Shown: in pieces, positions 15,601-23,594 of the stretch
How the letters are laid out: every line of letters begins with the position of its first letter
How positions within the stretch are numbered: the stretch's first letter is position 1
Origin: Anaerolineae bacterium
Lineage (GTDB): Bacteria > Chloroflexota > Anaerolineae > Aggregatilineales > UBA2796
Direction: 5' to 3'
Assembly: GCA_020851855.1 (NCBI GenBank)
Contig: JADZBY010000695.1
Coordinates: 1 to 36,795, forward strand
Length of the DNA: 36,795 bases
Translations under genes and position numbers: made by a program
Notes under the pieces: generated by a model
The model's input: the letters and a program-made list of their open reading frames with translations, nothing else
Told to the model about the DNA's origin: nothing
Databases searched by the model: none

Positions 15601-18600
15601 CGCTGCTCGTCCGCGCCGAGCGCGCGGCGCGTGGTGAAGCCCATGACCAGCCAACCGACGGCGTGGCTGCGCGCGCTCAGCGGCAGCACACTCACCGAGG
15701 CGATACGCAGCGATTCCAGCCGTGGATCATGGGCCAGGTCCGGGTTTTTGCGCACATCCGGCTCGATAACCGGCTCCTGCGGGTTGAGCAGCACGGGCGG
15801 CACGGGCGTGGCTTCGTCCATAGCCACCGGCGTGATGCCCATGTCCCCGACGTGCAGCGCATAGGACTGCACCGGGCGGCCATTGGCATCGCTGAAGACG
15901 GCGAACAGGTGATCCGGCTCGTAGAGCTGGTAAAGCTGCAAGGCCATTGCGGACAGGATGCCGATCAACTCGTGCTCGGCGGCGATGGACCGCGTGATCT
16001 CGTACAGGATCGTGGTTTCGCGCAGGCTCTCCTGAAGCACGGACTCCAGCTGGCGGAGTTGAGTCACGTCCTGGAACACGGCCACGGCGCTGATCAACTG
16101 GCCGTCGCGGAAGACGGGAACCGCGTTGATCAGCATGTCGACGCGCGTCCCATCGGGCTGAACGGCGCTGACGTCCTGCGCGAAGATTGGCTCTTGCGTG
16201 CGCAGGACGCGGAACACCGGCAGTTCGTCGGCTTCCAGCGGCGTATCCGTGCCGGTGTGCACCAGTTGGGCGGCGTCCGGGTTATCCAGGCCGAGCAGAT
16301 CGCGCGCCTGCTCGTTGCTCAGCGTGACGTTCCCGGTCGCGGCGTCGGCCACGACGACGCCCGTCGGCAGCGAGTTCAGCACGGTTTGCAGCGTCTCACG
16401 CTCCGTCTCCGCGACCTGGAACAAGCGCCGGTTCTCCAGCGCGATAGAGATCTGGCTGGCGACTGTCAGCACAAGCTGGATGTCGCTATCGGTCAGATCG
16501 TGGCCGTCAACGGGCCTGCCGACGAGCAGCGCGCCCACCGTGTTGTTGCCGGTGCGGACCGGGATGGCGACATGTTTGCCCAGGCCGCGCTGCATGTCGG
16601 GCGGAAGGTCGCGGCCCGGCTCATCTGCCGACGGGTTATTGATGAGCGCCACCGTGCCCAAACGCGCCGCCTGGGCCAGCGACATGGCGCTGTTGTCCAG
16701 GTCGATGATGTCGAGCGCGGCCAGCGGCGAGTCGGCGGGCGCATCGGCGGCGGTGCGCTCCAGGCGGACGCGCCGCCCGCTGAGCCGCACCTGGCCGAAC
16801 CACCAGCGATCAAATTCGGCGGCGGCAGCCACCGTCTCCACCAGGCTGCGCACGCCCGTTTCCACGTCGCCGCCGATCTGGCTGGCCGCCTGGGCCGCTT
16901 CGGCCAGCGCGCGGTTGCGGTTGGCTTCCGCCTGGGCCTGCTGGAACAAGTAACGATTCTCCAGCGCGATGGCGACCTGGTCGGCCAGCGCGGACACGAA
17001 CTGCGCGAAGGTCAGGTTGAAGCTGCGCGGCTGGCGGCTCAAGAGCAGCAGGACGCCGAACCAGCGGCTTCGTGTGGTCAGCGGGATGGTCATTGCACTG
17101 CGGACATGCAAAGTGCCCAGACCGGTGCGCAGTTCGTGGAAGCCCACCACATCGGCGGGCATCTCGGCAATGTAGGGGTCGCGGGACTCGCCAGCCGCCC
17201 ACATGGGCGGCCACTGCTCACGTGCAGTGCGCGAGCTGCCGGCCACCTGGAAGCGCTGGTCCGTATCCCGGCTCCACAGGTGTTGCAGGTCGAAGTACGG
17301 CGCGCTCGGCGTCGGGTCGGGTCCGGCGATCAGCGCGACGATATAGTCGACCACCGGATAGCGGGCCAGCCGCTCTGCGGTGAGTTGGTAGACTTCCTCA
17401 ACCGTCGCGCTCGCGCCCAAGGCGCGGCTGGTGTCGTACAACTGCTCAACGCGGCTGAGCGCGCTTTGCGTCTGCTCGACGAGGCGGACGTTTTCGACCG
17501 CCAGCGCGACGCGCTCGGCCACCGCCTGCACGATAGCTCGTTCTTCGCCGGACAGCGGCGATTCCGGGCTGCCCACGACGCTCAGGCTGCCCACCGTCTC
17601 GCCACGGACGCGGATCGGCGCTTCGATGCCGCCGCCCTGCGTTGCCGTGCGTCCGTCGCCGCCCGCGCCCGGCGCGATCTGCTGAAGGTCGTACTGATAA
17701 GCCATCGCCACGGCGGAGCGCTCGTCGAGGAACTCTTCCCACGTCGCGCGGGTGAGCATCCGGTTCAGGTTGTCGATCTGATCGACGCGCTGTTGCTGGT
17801 CGCGTAGCAGGCGCGCACTGTCAATGGAGATGGCAAGCTGGTCCGCCAGGATTTGGAAGATCTGCACGTCGTCTTCGCTGAATGCGTCCGGCTCCACGCT
17901 CTGGACATCCAGCGCGCCGATCAGGTTGTTGCCGACCTGGAGCGGCAGCGCCATCTCCGACCGCGTGAGGGGCAGGATCGGGTTGAAGCGGTGCGGAATC
18001 TCGGACTGTTGCGTATCGAGCGTGACGAACGTGCGGCGCTTGTCCGCCACCTGACCGACGATAGACGGCGAGCCGACGGCCAGACGGTGCTTGCGGGCGA
18101 GCATCTCGCGGCCTGCCTCGCCGGTGCTGACCACCAACACGGCGTATTTGCCCGCCTCGTCGACGAAGAAGATCTGCACGTGATAGAGCTTGAACCGCTC
18201 GCGAATGGTGTCAACCGAGAATTGCAGCAGCTCGTCAATGTTGCGCAGTTGCGCGGCCTGACGGCTGATGTCCGCCGCAAGCTGGATGTTACGGGTACGC
18301 TCGGCGACGCGCGTCTCCAGCGTGCCGACCAGGTCTTCCAGGCGCGCCGTCATGCTGTTCATGGCCTCGGCAAGCTCGCCAATCTCGCCGCCCGCCCGGA
18401 TTCGGATGCGCGTGCTCAGGTCGCCCTGGGCGATCTGGCGGGCGCTGGCCGTCAGGCGGCTGAGCGGGCGCACGATGGTTTGCGCGCCGAAACTGATGAA
18501 GATCAGCGCGCCGACCAGCACGAGCAGCGAGCGCGTCGTCGCCAGATTGACGACGTCGCCGATGTTCGAGATGGGCTGTTCGTCCACCGATTTGCTGACC

Positions 18601-19589
18601 ACCATGCGCCAGCCGGTGTTGATCAGGCCGTCGCGGGACAGCGTATCGTAGAGCAGCGTGCTGTACGTGCGTGGGCCGACCGTCAAGAGCGTTTGCTCAC
18701 CGCCGGAGAGCACCTCTTCGGGCAGCGCCGGGTGCTCAAAGCCGCGCTGGCCGAGCACCTGAACTTGCGGCTCGGCAAGGCGGTCTGCAACGACGAAGGG
18801 CGTGCCGTTCGTATCGACCAGCACGGTCTGGAAGTTGAAGGCGGCATACGTGCCCGGTTTCAGGTTTTCGCCCAGGTAGTCTACCGGGCTGAGGGAGCCG
18901 AGCACATAACCGAGAAGGACATCGCCGTTGTAAACCGGCACGCCGATCTCCATGGACAGGACATTGGCGTTGCTGCCCGTGTTATCCGCCCACGCGGCGC
19001 GCCGCATGGTGAGCGACGAGTAATACACCTGATCGGGAGCGAGGTCTGTCAGCGCCCGGAAATAGGGCCGCCCGGATTCGGAGATGAGTTCCGTGCGGGG
19101 CACGGCGCGAACGGTCGTGCCCTGGGCATCCTGGGCCTCGATCACGCTGGTCTGTTCGCCCGCCGGGTTCAGAAAGCGCAAGTTCGTGAAGGTGAGGTCC
19201 TTGCCGGCCAGGTTCGAGGTGAACAGCAGGCGCAAGGGCACGAGATATGCGCCCGCAGCGGCGGTGTTTCCCTGGTCCAGGGCGTTGCCGTAGCGTTGCG
19301 TCTCTTCGCTGGCCGCCAGCTTGCGCATGATGCGGCTGGTGTCTTCGAAAAACTCCACCACGCGCGCGTTGACGCTGTCGATATGGGTGCTGAAGCCGAC
19401 CTGCGTCGCCTCGGTGACAAAACCTTCGAACAGCGGCGGCAGCAGGAAGGCGAAGATGGCCACCAGGATGATGAAAGTGACCACCACCGGCGTGAGCAGC
19501 TTGACGTTGACCGGGAGCCTGCGCCACAGCGCCCGAGGGCTGAACCGGCCAGATCGGGCGTGGACTTTTTGCGCGTGCATCGTGCTCAT
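12621..19589 (-). CDS. Giant hybrid-sensor histidine kinase: dCache-like/HAMP/about nine GAF/PAS/HisKA/HATPase
   Basis: The 2322-residue inner-membrane kinase has TM1 at about 31-54, an extracytoplasmic dCache-like region at 55-350 (with RPYFRAL), TM2 at 354-374 and HAMP at 371-424. A GAF follows at about 440-592, then a W-module at about 605-705. Further GAF-like units start near 710, 885, 1190, 1365, 1545, 1720 and 1880, each preceded by a coiled linker such as LYDTSRAL or LYEITRSI. A PAS domain sits at about 1060-1185. HisKA has SHELRTPLNSIIGFSR with phospho-acceptor H2077. The ATPase has LLNLVSNAAKF, DTGIGVP (near 2225) and GTGLGLPIARKLI (near 2256). There is no receiver domain. An acidic tail ends the protein. 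The cytoplasmic GAFs are almost free of cysteine, so canonical bilin attachment is unlikely. It overlaps the upstream HAMP-GAF gene by 4 nt, and its natural partner is the receiver at 28735. Confidence 0.95.
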   Translation of the reverse strand: MSTMHAQKVHARSGRFSPRALWRRLPVNVKLLTPVVVTFIILVAIFAFLLPPLFEGFVTEATQVGFSTHIDSVNARVVEFFEDTSRIMRKLAASEETQRYGNALDQGNTAAAGAYLVPLRLLFTSNLAGKDLTFTNLRFLNPAGEQTSVIEAQDAQGTTVRAVPRTELISESGRPYFRALTDLAPDQVYYSSLTMRRAAWADNTGSNANVLSMEIGVPVYNGDVLLGYVLGSLSPVDYLGENLKPGTYAAFNFQTVLVDTNGTPFVVADRLAEPQVQVLGQRGFEHPALPEEVLSGGEQTLLTVGPRTYSTLLYDTLSRDGLINTGWRMVVSKSVDEQPISNIGDVVNLATTRSLLVLVGALIFISFGAQTIVRPLSRLTASARQIAQGDLSTRIRIRAGGEIGELAEAMNSMTARLEDLVGTLETRVAERTRNIQLAADISRQAAQLRNIDELLQFSVDTIRERFKLYHVQIFFVDEAGKYAVLVVSTGEAGREMLARKHRLAVGSPSIVGQVADKRRTFVTLDTQQSEIPHRFNPILPLTRSEMALPLQVGNNLIGALDVQSVEPDAFSEDDVQIFQILADQLAISIDSARLLRDQQQRVDQIDNLNRMLTRATWEEFLDERSAVAMAYQYDLQQIAPGAGGDGRTATQGGGIEAPIRVRGETVGSLSVVGSPESPLSGEERAIVQAVAERVALAVENVRLVEQTQSALSRVEQLYDTSRALGASATVEEVYQLTAERLARYPVVDYIVALIAGPDPTPSAPYFDLQHLWSRDTDQRFQVAGSSRTAREQWPPMWAAGESRDPYIAEMPADVVGFHELRTGLGTLHVRSAMTIPLTTRSRWFGVLLLLSRQPRSFNLTFAQFVSALADQVAIALENRYLFQQAQAEANRNRALAEAAQAASQIGGDVETGVRSLVETVAAAAEFDRWWFGQVRLSGRRVRLERTAADAPADSPLAALDIIDLDNSAMSLAQAARLGTVALINNPSADEPGRDLPPDMQRGLGKHVAIPVRTGNNTVGALLVGRPVDGHDLTDSDIQLVLTVASQISIALENRRLFQVAETERETLQTVLNSLPTGVVVADAATGNVTLSNEQARDLLGLDNPDAAQLVHTGTDTPLEADELPVFRVLRTQEPIFAQDVSAVQPDGTRVDMLINAVPVFRDGQLISAVAVFQDVTQLRQLESVLQESLRETTILYEITRSIAAEHELIGILSAMALQLYQLYEPDHLFAVFSDANGRPVQSYALHVGDMGITPVAMDEATPVPPVLLNPQEPVIEPDVRKNPDLAHDPRLESLRIASVSVLPLSARSHAVGWLVMGFTTRRALGADEQRMLAAIADQTAIAAEGVRLAEETAQALETTTRLYDANLTISRGDSIEGVLGAVRDQLKLFNPSQIDIFMFDTQGAARVAERVVAWDAHDPDGDGDVQLSEGDTFDNWAFLESDALYIENVSAIDRHLTAVLRTLPNWGQFKAHASVPLAVKGRMIGRMAISFVRPHLFDIAEQQILTTLADQASIAIDNFMLVQQTQETLDETAVLYQTSRAISNAADMTEQLAAIIDYAVQPIVTGALLIRLLSDAWTGPDASIEIVANWHRMDEDGGMDLTGIRFTPDQFPAWREISSSDVVWIDDMSLITQPSATDETIYRLMGFRSVLVFPLTSAGRPVGALLFGSSQPWPYSEREVRVYTSLADLVAISMERQRLLEQTDRRARQLQLSAQIAQSATSILNLDELFDRTVNLIRDNFNYDHVQVFRISPDGRDARVVAATGEAGKQLIAVGHHLRVGSRSVIGQVTGNGKPQIVSDTAAPGSVHRPNPYLPRTRAEMALPLIARNRILGALDVQSNEPGAFTDDDVAVLSTLADQIAIAIDNAGLFETSSQRAEEMRFLFDVTRAATGIVDDAEPAVRRVATLILDNLGASSSALLLLDETQSKLIPYWVSVPELQLTPPDHYDFSGPYLKSFASSHEPLIVNDVPAAMLLAQTTSRLGQGRLIQHLQGILPDAGSALLIPLASGDNFLGILCVAKLTMNGFNDDSIRLVQTLSSSLAAVLQNARLLREVQTANTRLMELDRLKNQFLANMSHELRTPLNSIIGFSRVILKGIDGPLTEMQEQDLTTIYDSGKHLLGLVNDILDQAKIEADKMEFTSAYFSMVDLIKGVMSTAVGLVKDKPIKLHQEIEDDLPPVWGDEFRTRQALLNLVSNAAKFTQQGSITASAFRIERDGRQYIQVSITDTGIGVPEDKLESIFEPFQQAENSPARQYEGTGLGLPIARKLIRKQGGDIWVVSEVSVGSTFSLTMPCEPLPEAATAAEESSEAETQAETAESGDK

Positions 19590-21844
19590 CGCGTCCCCTC
19601 TAGCTTCATCCCAACCGTGTCCGGCGCTTCAGGGCTATCCTCGCCGCCCTGCGGAAGCGCTTCGGTGACGATCTCCGCGCTTTCTTGCGCCAGGGTCAGC
19701 CGGATCGTCGTCTGCGGGGCCTGCAAGGCCAGACCCAGCTCGCGGACCGCCGTTTGCAGCACCTGCGACACGTCCAACTGCTGCACGAGCTTGCCGGCGA
19801 TATCGCTCACCAGGCGCTCGCGGTAGGCCAAACGCTGCGTGTGCTCCAGCAGGCGCGCGTTGTCCGCCGAGACCGCCAACCGGTCGGCCAGTTCGCGGGC
19901 GAGCAGTCGGATGTTCTCGTTGTAATTCTGGCGGCCCACCATCCATTCGACCGCGCCAAAAATCTGGTCGCGCAAAATGACCGGGACGGCGAAGACCACC
20001 AGATCGTTCTCGATCCGCTCGACCAGATCGCGGCGCTCGACCGCCTGCCGCTGGAGTTCGGACCACGTCTCCGGCCCAGTCTTCACGCCCTGCCGGATGC
20101 GGCGAGAGGCCGCGTAGCCCTGCCACGCCTCGCCGAGCAGGCGGCGGTTCAGGTCTTCGATCTCGGACAGGCGCGCCTGGGACTCTTCAAAAAGCCGCGC
20201 GTTGGTGATGGCAATCGCCAGCTCGTCCGCAACGCTCTGGAACAGGCGCACGTCCGAGTCGGAGAACGACTCGGGCCGCCTGCTCTGCAGGTCCAGCGCG
20301 CCGATGATGCCATCCCGGGTGCGGAGAGGCAGCGCCAATTCGGCGCGCGTATCGGGCAGAAGTTCGTTGGCGCGGTGCACGTTGCTCGTGGACGTGTCGA
20401 GCGCGACCACGGCCTCACCATCCGCCGTGGCGCGCCCGATCACGCTCTGGCTGCCCACCGGGAGCCGGTGGCCACGCGCCAGCAGCGCCTTGCCGGCGTC
20501 GCCGGTGGACACGCGCAGCACCGCATATTGCCGCGTCGGGTCGAGCAGGAAGACCTGGGCATGATAGACATCCGGGAAGCGCGTGCGAATCAGCTCGATG
20601 ACCTCGCTCAGCAGGGCGTCCAGGTCGCGGATGCTGGAGATGAACTGCGCGATGTCGCGGGTGGCCTCGATGTCGCGCGTGCGCTGGGCGATACGGGCTT
20701 CCAACGCGCGGATGTCCTGCCGGGCCAGTTCCGTGATGCTGTTGAACGACTGGGCGAGCACGCCGATCTCGTCGTTCTGCGCCGGGGTCTCCATTTCTGC
20801 GATGTCCTGGCCCTGGGCAGCTCGTGCGGCGATCTGCGTCAGGCGGCGTATGGGCACGATGACGGTCATCTCATAGAAATACCAGACGCCGACCAGGACA
20901 ATGCCCGCGCCGACCAGGTACAGGCCCATCTGAATGAGGAACGGGCTGGCTTCGATGGGCGCAGACGCGATCTGCACGGCCCGCGTCTCGGCGACGATGC
21001 GGCGGCCCAGGTTGCCGACCACCGAAACGTAGGTGAGCACGCGCCGGTTGATGATCGGGCTGAGCAATTCGGTGGGCGACGCGCCGGCGCGCGATCCAAG
21101 CGCACGGGCTGCCGCCCGCGTCTCTTCGGTGGTGACCACCGGCTCGGAAAACGGCGATTGCACCCTGCTGTTCTGGTCGACGAGGTAGAAGAAAATCTGG
21201 CCTGCCTGGGTGTTGATTGGCCGGAGTGCGTCGTACACGCCGGGCACAGTCGATACCGGGCCGCGTGATGGGTCCACGTCGAAATACAGGAAGCCCACCC
21301 GCGCGCCCGCATAGTCGAGCGGCACGAGCACATCCAGGCGCGGCTCCGGCTCGGTGATCAGCGGCCCGATGTGAAGCCCGGACGTGATAGGTTCGCGTAT
21401 CAGCGCCTCGTGGTCGACCGGGTGAAGCGGCGACTCGCTGACGCCCTGTTGAACCGTGACCAGCGGCGCGCCGTAGATGGTCAGGTACGTGACTTCCCGG
21501 ATGTTCGCGTTCGCGTTGACGAAATCGCGCGCTGCGAGCCGGACCGCCACATACGCGACGCCTTCCGTAGTGCCCGTATTCAACGTGGTGAAGTGCTGTT
21601 GGAGCGTCTCATTCTGGGCGAAGCCCTGCACGGCGGTGACGAGCGCGTTCACGCCTGCGCTGAGCGCGTTCGCCCGCTCTGCCGTTACCGTGCGCATCAA
21701 CTGCCCGGCCACCGGCTCCGCCGATTCCAGGTAACGCGAGATGGCGAAGGCAGCGACGATCATCAGGACCAGCGCCGCGACGCCCAGGCCGAGGACGAGC
21801 TTGACCCGAACCGAAAGCGAAGCAAAACGCGCGGCGATGTTCAT
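19586..21844 (-). CDS. HAMP-GAF membrane sensor without kinase domain
   Basis: The 752-residue protein has TM1 at 15-37, an extracytoplasmic sensor region at 38-302 (Cache-like, not assigned with certainty), TM2 at 303-325, HAMP at about 326-378, GAF at about 398-549, a degenerate GAF-like W-module at about 564-668 (starting with LLGEAWQGYAASR) and a short GAF-start-like tail at about 675-720 ending in ALQAPQTTIRL. No HisKA, ATPase, GGDEF, EAL or methyl-accepting region is present. Both ends overlap neighbours by 4 nt (ATGA), so it is translated together with the giant kinase, whose TM-Cache-TM-HAMP-GAF-W front end has the same layout. A heterodimeric co-receptor for that kinase is a reasonable inference. 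GGAGGGG lies 7 nt before the ATG. Confidence 0.9.
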   Translation of the reverse strand: MNIAARFASLSVRVKLVLGLGVAALVLMIVAAFAISRYLESAEPVAGQLMRTVTAERANALSAGVNALVTAVQGFAQNETLQQHFTTLNTGTTEGVAYVAVRLAARDFVNANANIREVTYLTIYGAPLVTVQQGVSESPLHPVDHEALIREPITSGLHIGPLITEPEPRLDVLVPLDYAGARVGFLYFDVDPSRGPVSTVPGVYDALRPINTQAGQIFFYLVDQNSRVQSPFSEPVVTTEETRAAARALGSRAGASPTELLSPIINRRVLTYVSVVGNLGRRIVAETRAVQIASAPIEASPFLIQMGLYLVGAGIVLVGVWYFYEMTVIVPIRRLTQIAARAAQGQDIAEMETPAQNDEIGVLAQSFNSITELARQDIRALEARIAQRTRDIEATRDIAQFISSIRDLDALLSEVIELIRTRFPDVYHAQVFLLDPTRQYAVLRVSTGDAGKALLARGHRLPVGSQSVIGRATADGEAVVALDTSTSNVHRANELLPDTRAELALPLRTRDGIIGALDLQSRRPESFSDSDVRLFQSVADELAIAITNARLFEESQARLSEIEDLNRRLLGEAWQGYAASRRIRQGVKTGPETWSELQRQAVERRDLVERIENDLVVFAVPVILRDQIFGAVEWMVGRQNYNENIRLLARELADRLAVSADNARLLEHTQRLAYRERLVSDIAGKLVQQLDVSQVLQTAVRELGLALQAPQTTIRLTLAQESAEIVTEALPQGGEDSPEAPDTVGMKLEGTR

Positions 21845-23556
21845 GAATCAGCCCCTCCGTTCCGGTTTGGCGATGCCGCATCCGTCGGGGCGGGCATGCC
21901 CAGGCGGATGCTGGTTCGGGTAGCGCCCAGCGCCTGCTGGAACGCATCGGTGGCCACCTCGATGAGCGAGTCCATGTCGCTGCGCGCCTGAAGCATGGTC
22001 GCGATCTGGTTGGCCACCTGTTCCCGCGCGACCGTCATCTGGGCTTGTTCGAAGAGCCGCAGGTTATCGAGCGACAGGGCGAGGCGCTGGGCGATGGCGC
22101 GCGCCAGTTCCAGGCTGCGCTGGTCCCAGACCCGGTCGCGCGGCGCTTGAAATTCCATGACGCCCAACACCTGCCCGCGCGAGTGGATGGGCACGACGAG
22201 CACCTGCGTGCCGTCGCGCGTCTCGATGCGCGGGTTGGCCGCGCCGACCAGCCCTGGCACAGGCGTGGCCGTCGGCACAATCGTGCCGCTCACCCAGTCG
22301 AAGCCGATGAGCTTGTCGGGGCGGCTTTCCAGGTAATGCACCCAGGACCGGCCCCGAATCTCCTGGTTCAGGCGCTCGATCTCGTAGCTGGTGGAGCGCA
22401 CCTGTTCCAGAAGGGTGTGGCGCTCGCGGTTGAGTTCCTGCTGCGCTTCGGTCAGGCGCAGGTTGTCGATGGCCATCGCCGCCTGCGTCACGATCGCCGT
22501 CAAGGTCTGGATGTCCTCGTCGCCAAACACGTTCTCCTGGACGCTCTGCACGTCCAGCACGCCGATGACCTGCGGCCCACGCCGGAGCGGCACGAGCAAT
22601 TCGGAGCGCGTGGCCGGCAGGAACTCCGAGCGGTGCTCCTCTGGCGATGTGAGCGTGACGTGCTGCATCTGGCCGGTGCGCACGGCCTCGTTGACCGCCG
22701 TTGCGCCGTCCGGGGCGATGCGCCTTCGGGGCAACTCGCCGCCGCCGCGCGCTTCGGTATTGCCCGTGGCAAGGCTGATGACGCCGGTCTTTTCCTGGAC
22801 GAGAAACGCCTGGACGTGGTAGTAACCCAGCTGCATCCGGATCATCTCGACGGTGCGCGCCAGCAGGTCCTCGACAGACTGCGCCTCGCCGATAGCATGG
22901 CTGGTGGCGGCCATGGTGCTCACCTCGGCGGCGAGCGCCTCATTGCGCTGGGCCAGCGCGCGTTGCTCGCTCAGGAACAGGATCAGCGTGATGCCGATGA
23001 GCGACAGCGACAGCGTGGCAAAGGAAATCTGTGTGGCGAGCGCCAGCGGCTGGATGCGCTGGAACGCGAGCAGGCCCAGCGCGCTGAACAGGAACACGAC
23101 GATGACGGCGAGCAGCGTGAGCATGACCGTGACCAGCAGGCCGCGCCGCGTGAGCAGCACCGCCGCCGACACAACCGGGACGGCCAGGCCGAGCGCGAAC
23201 AGGCTATCCAGGCCGCGAAAGATATACAGCCCAAAGCCCAGGGCGAAGAGCATCATGACGTACAGCACGCGGGCAGAGTGCAGGTTGCCCCGGCTGGTCA
23301 TGATCGCGACGACGAGCACGCTTGCGGCGACGACAAGCTGCAACGCGACGAAAAAGGATGAGGTGATGAGGACGGGAATATTCGCCAGAAACAGGATGTT
23401 CGGCGCGCTCGGCAGAAGCGGCGTCTGGAACAAGCCCACCAGGAGCAAAAGGAACAGCACGAGCGCCATCGCGGTCAGGCCGCGCGCCTGGCGCTGCTCC
23501 AGGGGGTTCGCATACTTGTGACGGACCTGGAATGGCCACCGGAGCCTTCTGAACAT
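21841..23556 (-). CDS. Six-TM GAF-domain sensor protein (array member 4)
   Basis: The 571-residue protein has about six or seven TM helices between 26 and 197, with hardly any extracellular loop. A helical connector is followed by GAF at about 222-372, W-module at about 395-505 (signature RGRSWVHYLESR) and the conserved tail at about 511-555 ending in ALGATRTSIRLG. No catalytic output domain is visible. The membrane part does not resemble the TM parts of the two neighbouring six-TM members beyond hydrophobicity, whereas the cytoplasmic layout is the same. AGGGGAT lies about 7 nt before the ATG. A 38-nt gap separates it from the upstream gene, the widest inside the array. A sensor for a membrane-soluble or small ligand is plausible; no ligand can be assigned. 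Confidence 0.88.
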   Translation of the reverse strand: MFRRLRWPFQVRHKYANPLEQRQARGLTAMALVLFLLLLVGLFQTPLLPSAPNILFLANIPVLITSSFFVALQLVVAASVLVVAIMTSRGNLHSARVLYVMMLFALGFGLYIFRGLDSLFALGLAVPVVSAAVLLTRRGLLVTVMLTLLAVIVVFLFSALGLLAFQRIQPLALATQISFATLSLSLIGITLILFLSEQRALAQRNEALAAEVSTMAATSHAIGEAQSVEDLLARTVEMIRMQLGYYHVQAFLVQEKTGVISLATGNTEARGGGELPRRRIAPDGATAVNEAVRTGQMQHVTLTSPEEHRSEFLPATRSELLVPLRRGPQVIGVLDVQSVQENVFGDEDIQTLTAIVTQAAMAIDNLRLTEAQQELNRERHTLLEQVRSTSYEIERLNQEIRGRSWVHYLESRPDKLIGFDWVSGTIVPTATPVPGLVGAANPRIETRDGTQVLVVPIHSRGQVLGVMEFQAPRDRVWDQRSLELARAIAQRLALSLDNLRLFEQAQMTVAREQVANQIATMLQARSDMDSLIEVATDAFQQALGATRTSIRLGMPAPTDAASPNRNGGADS

Positions 23557-23594
23557 GGTCTGATCCCCTGCGCCTTGTCCTTACGCCTGTGTCC

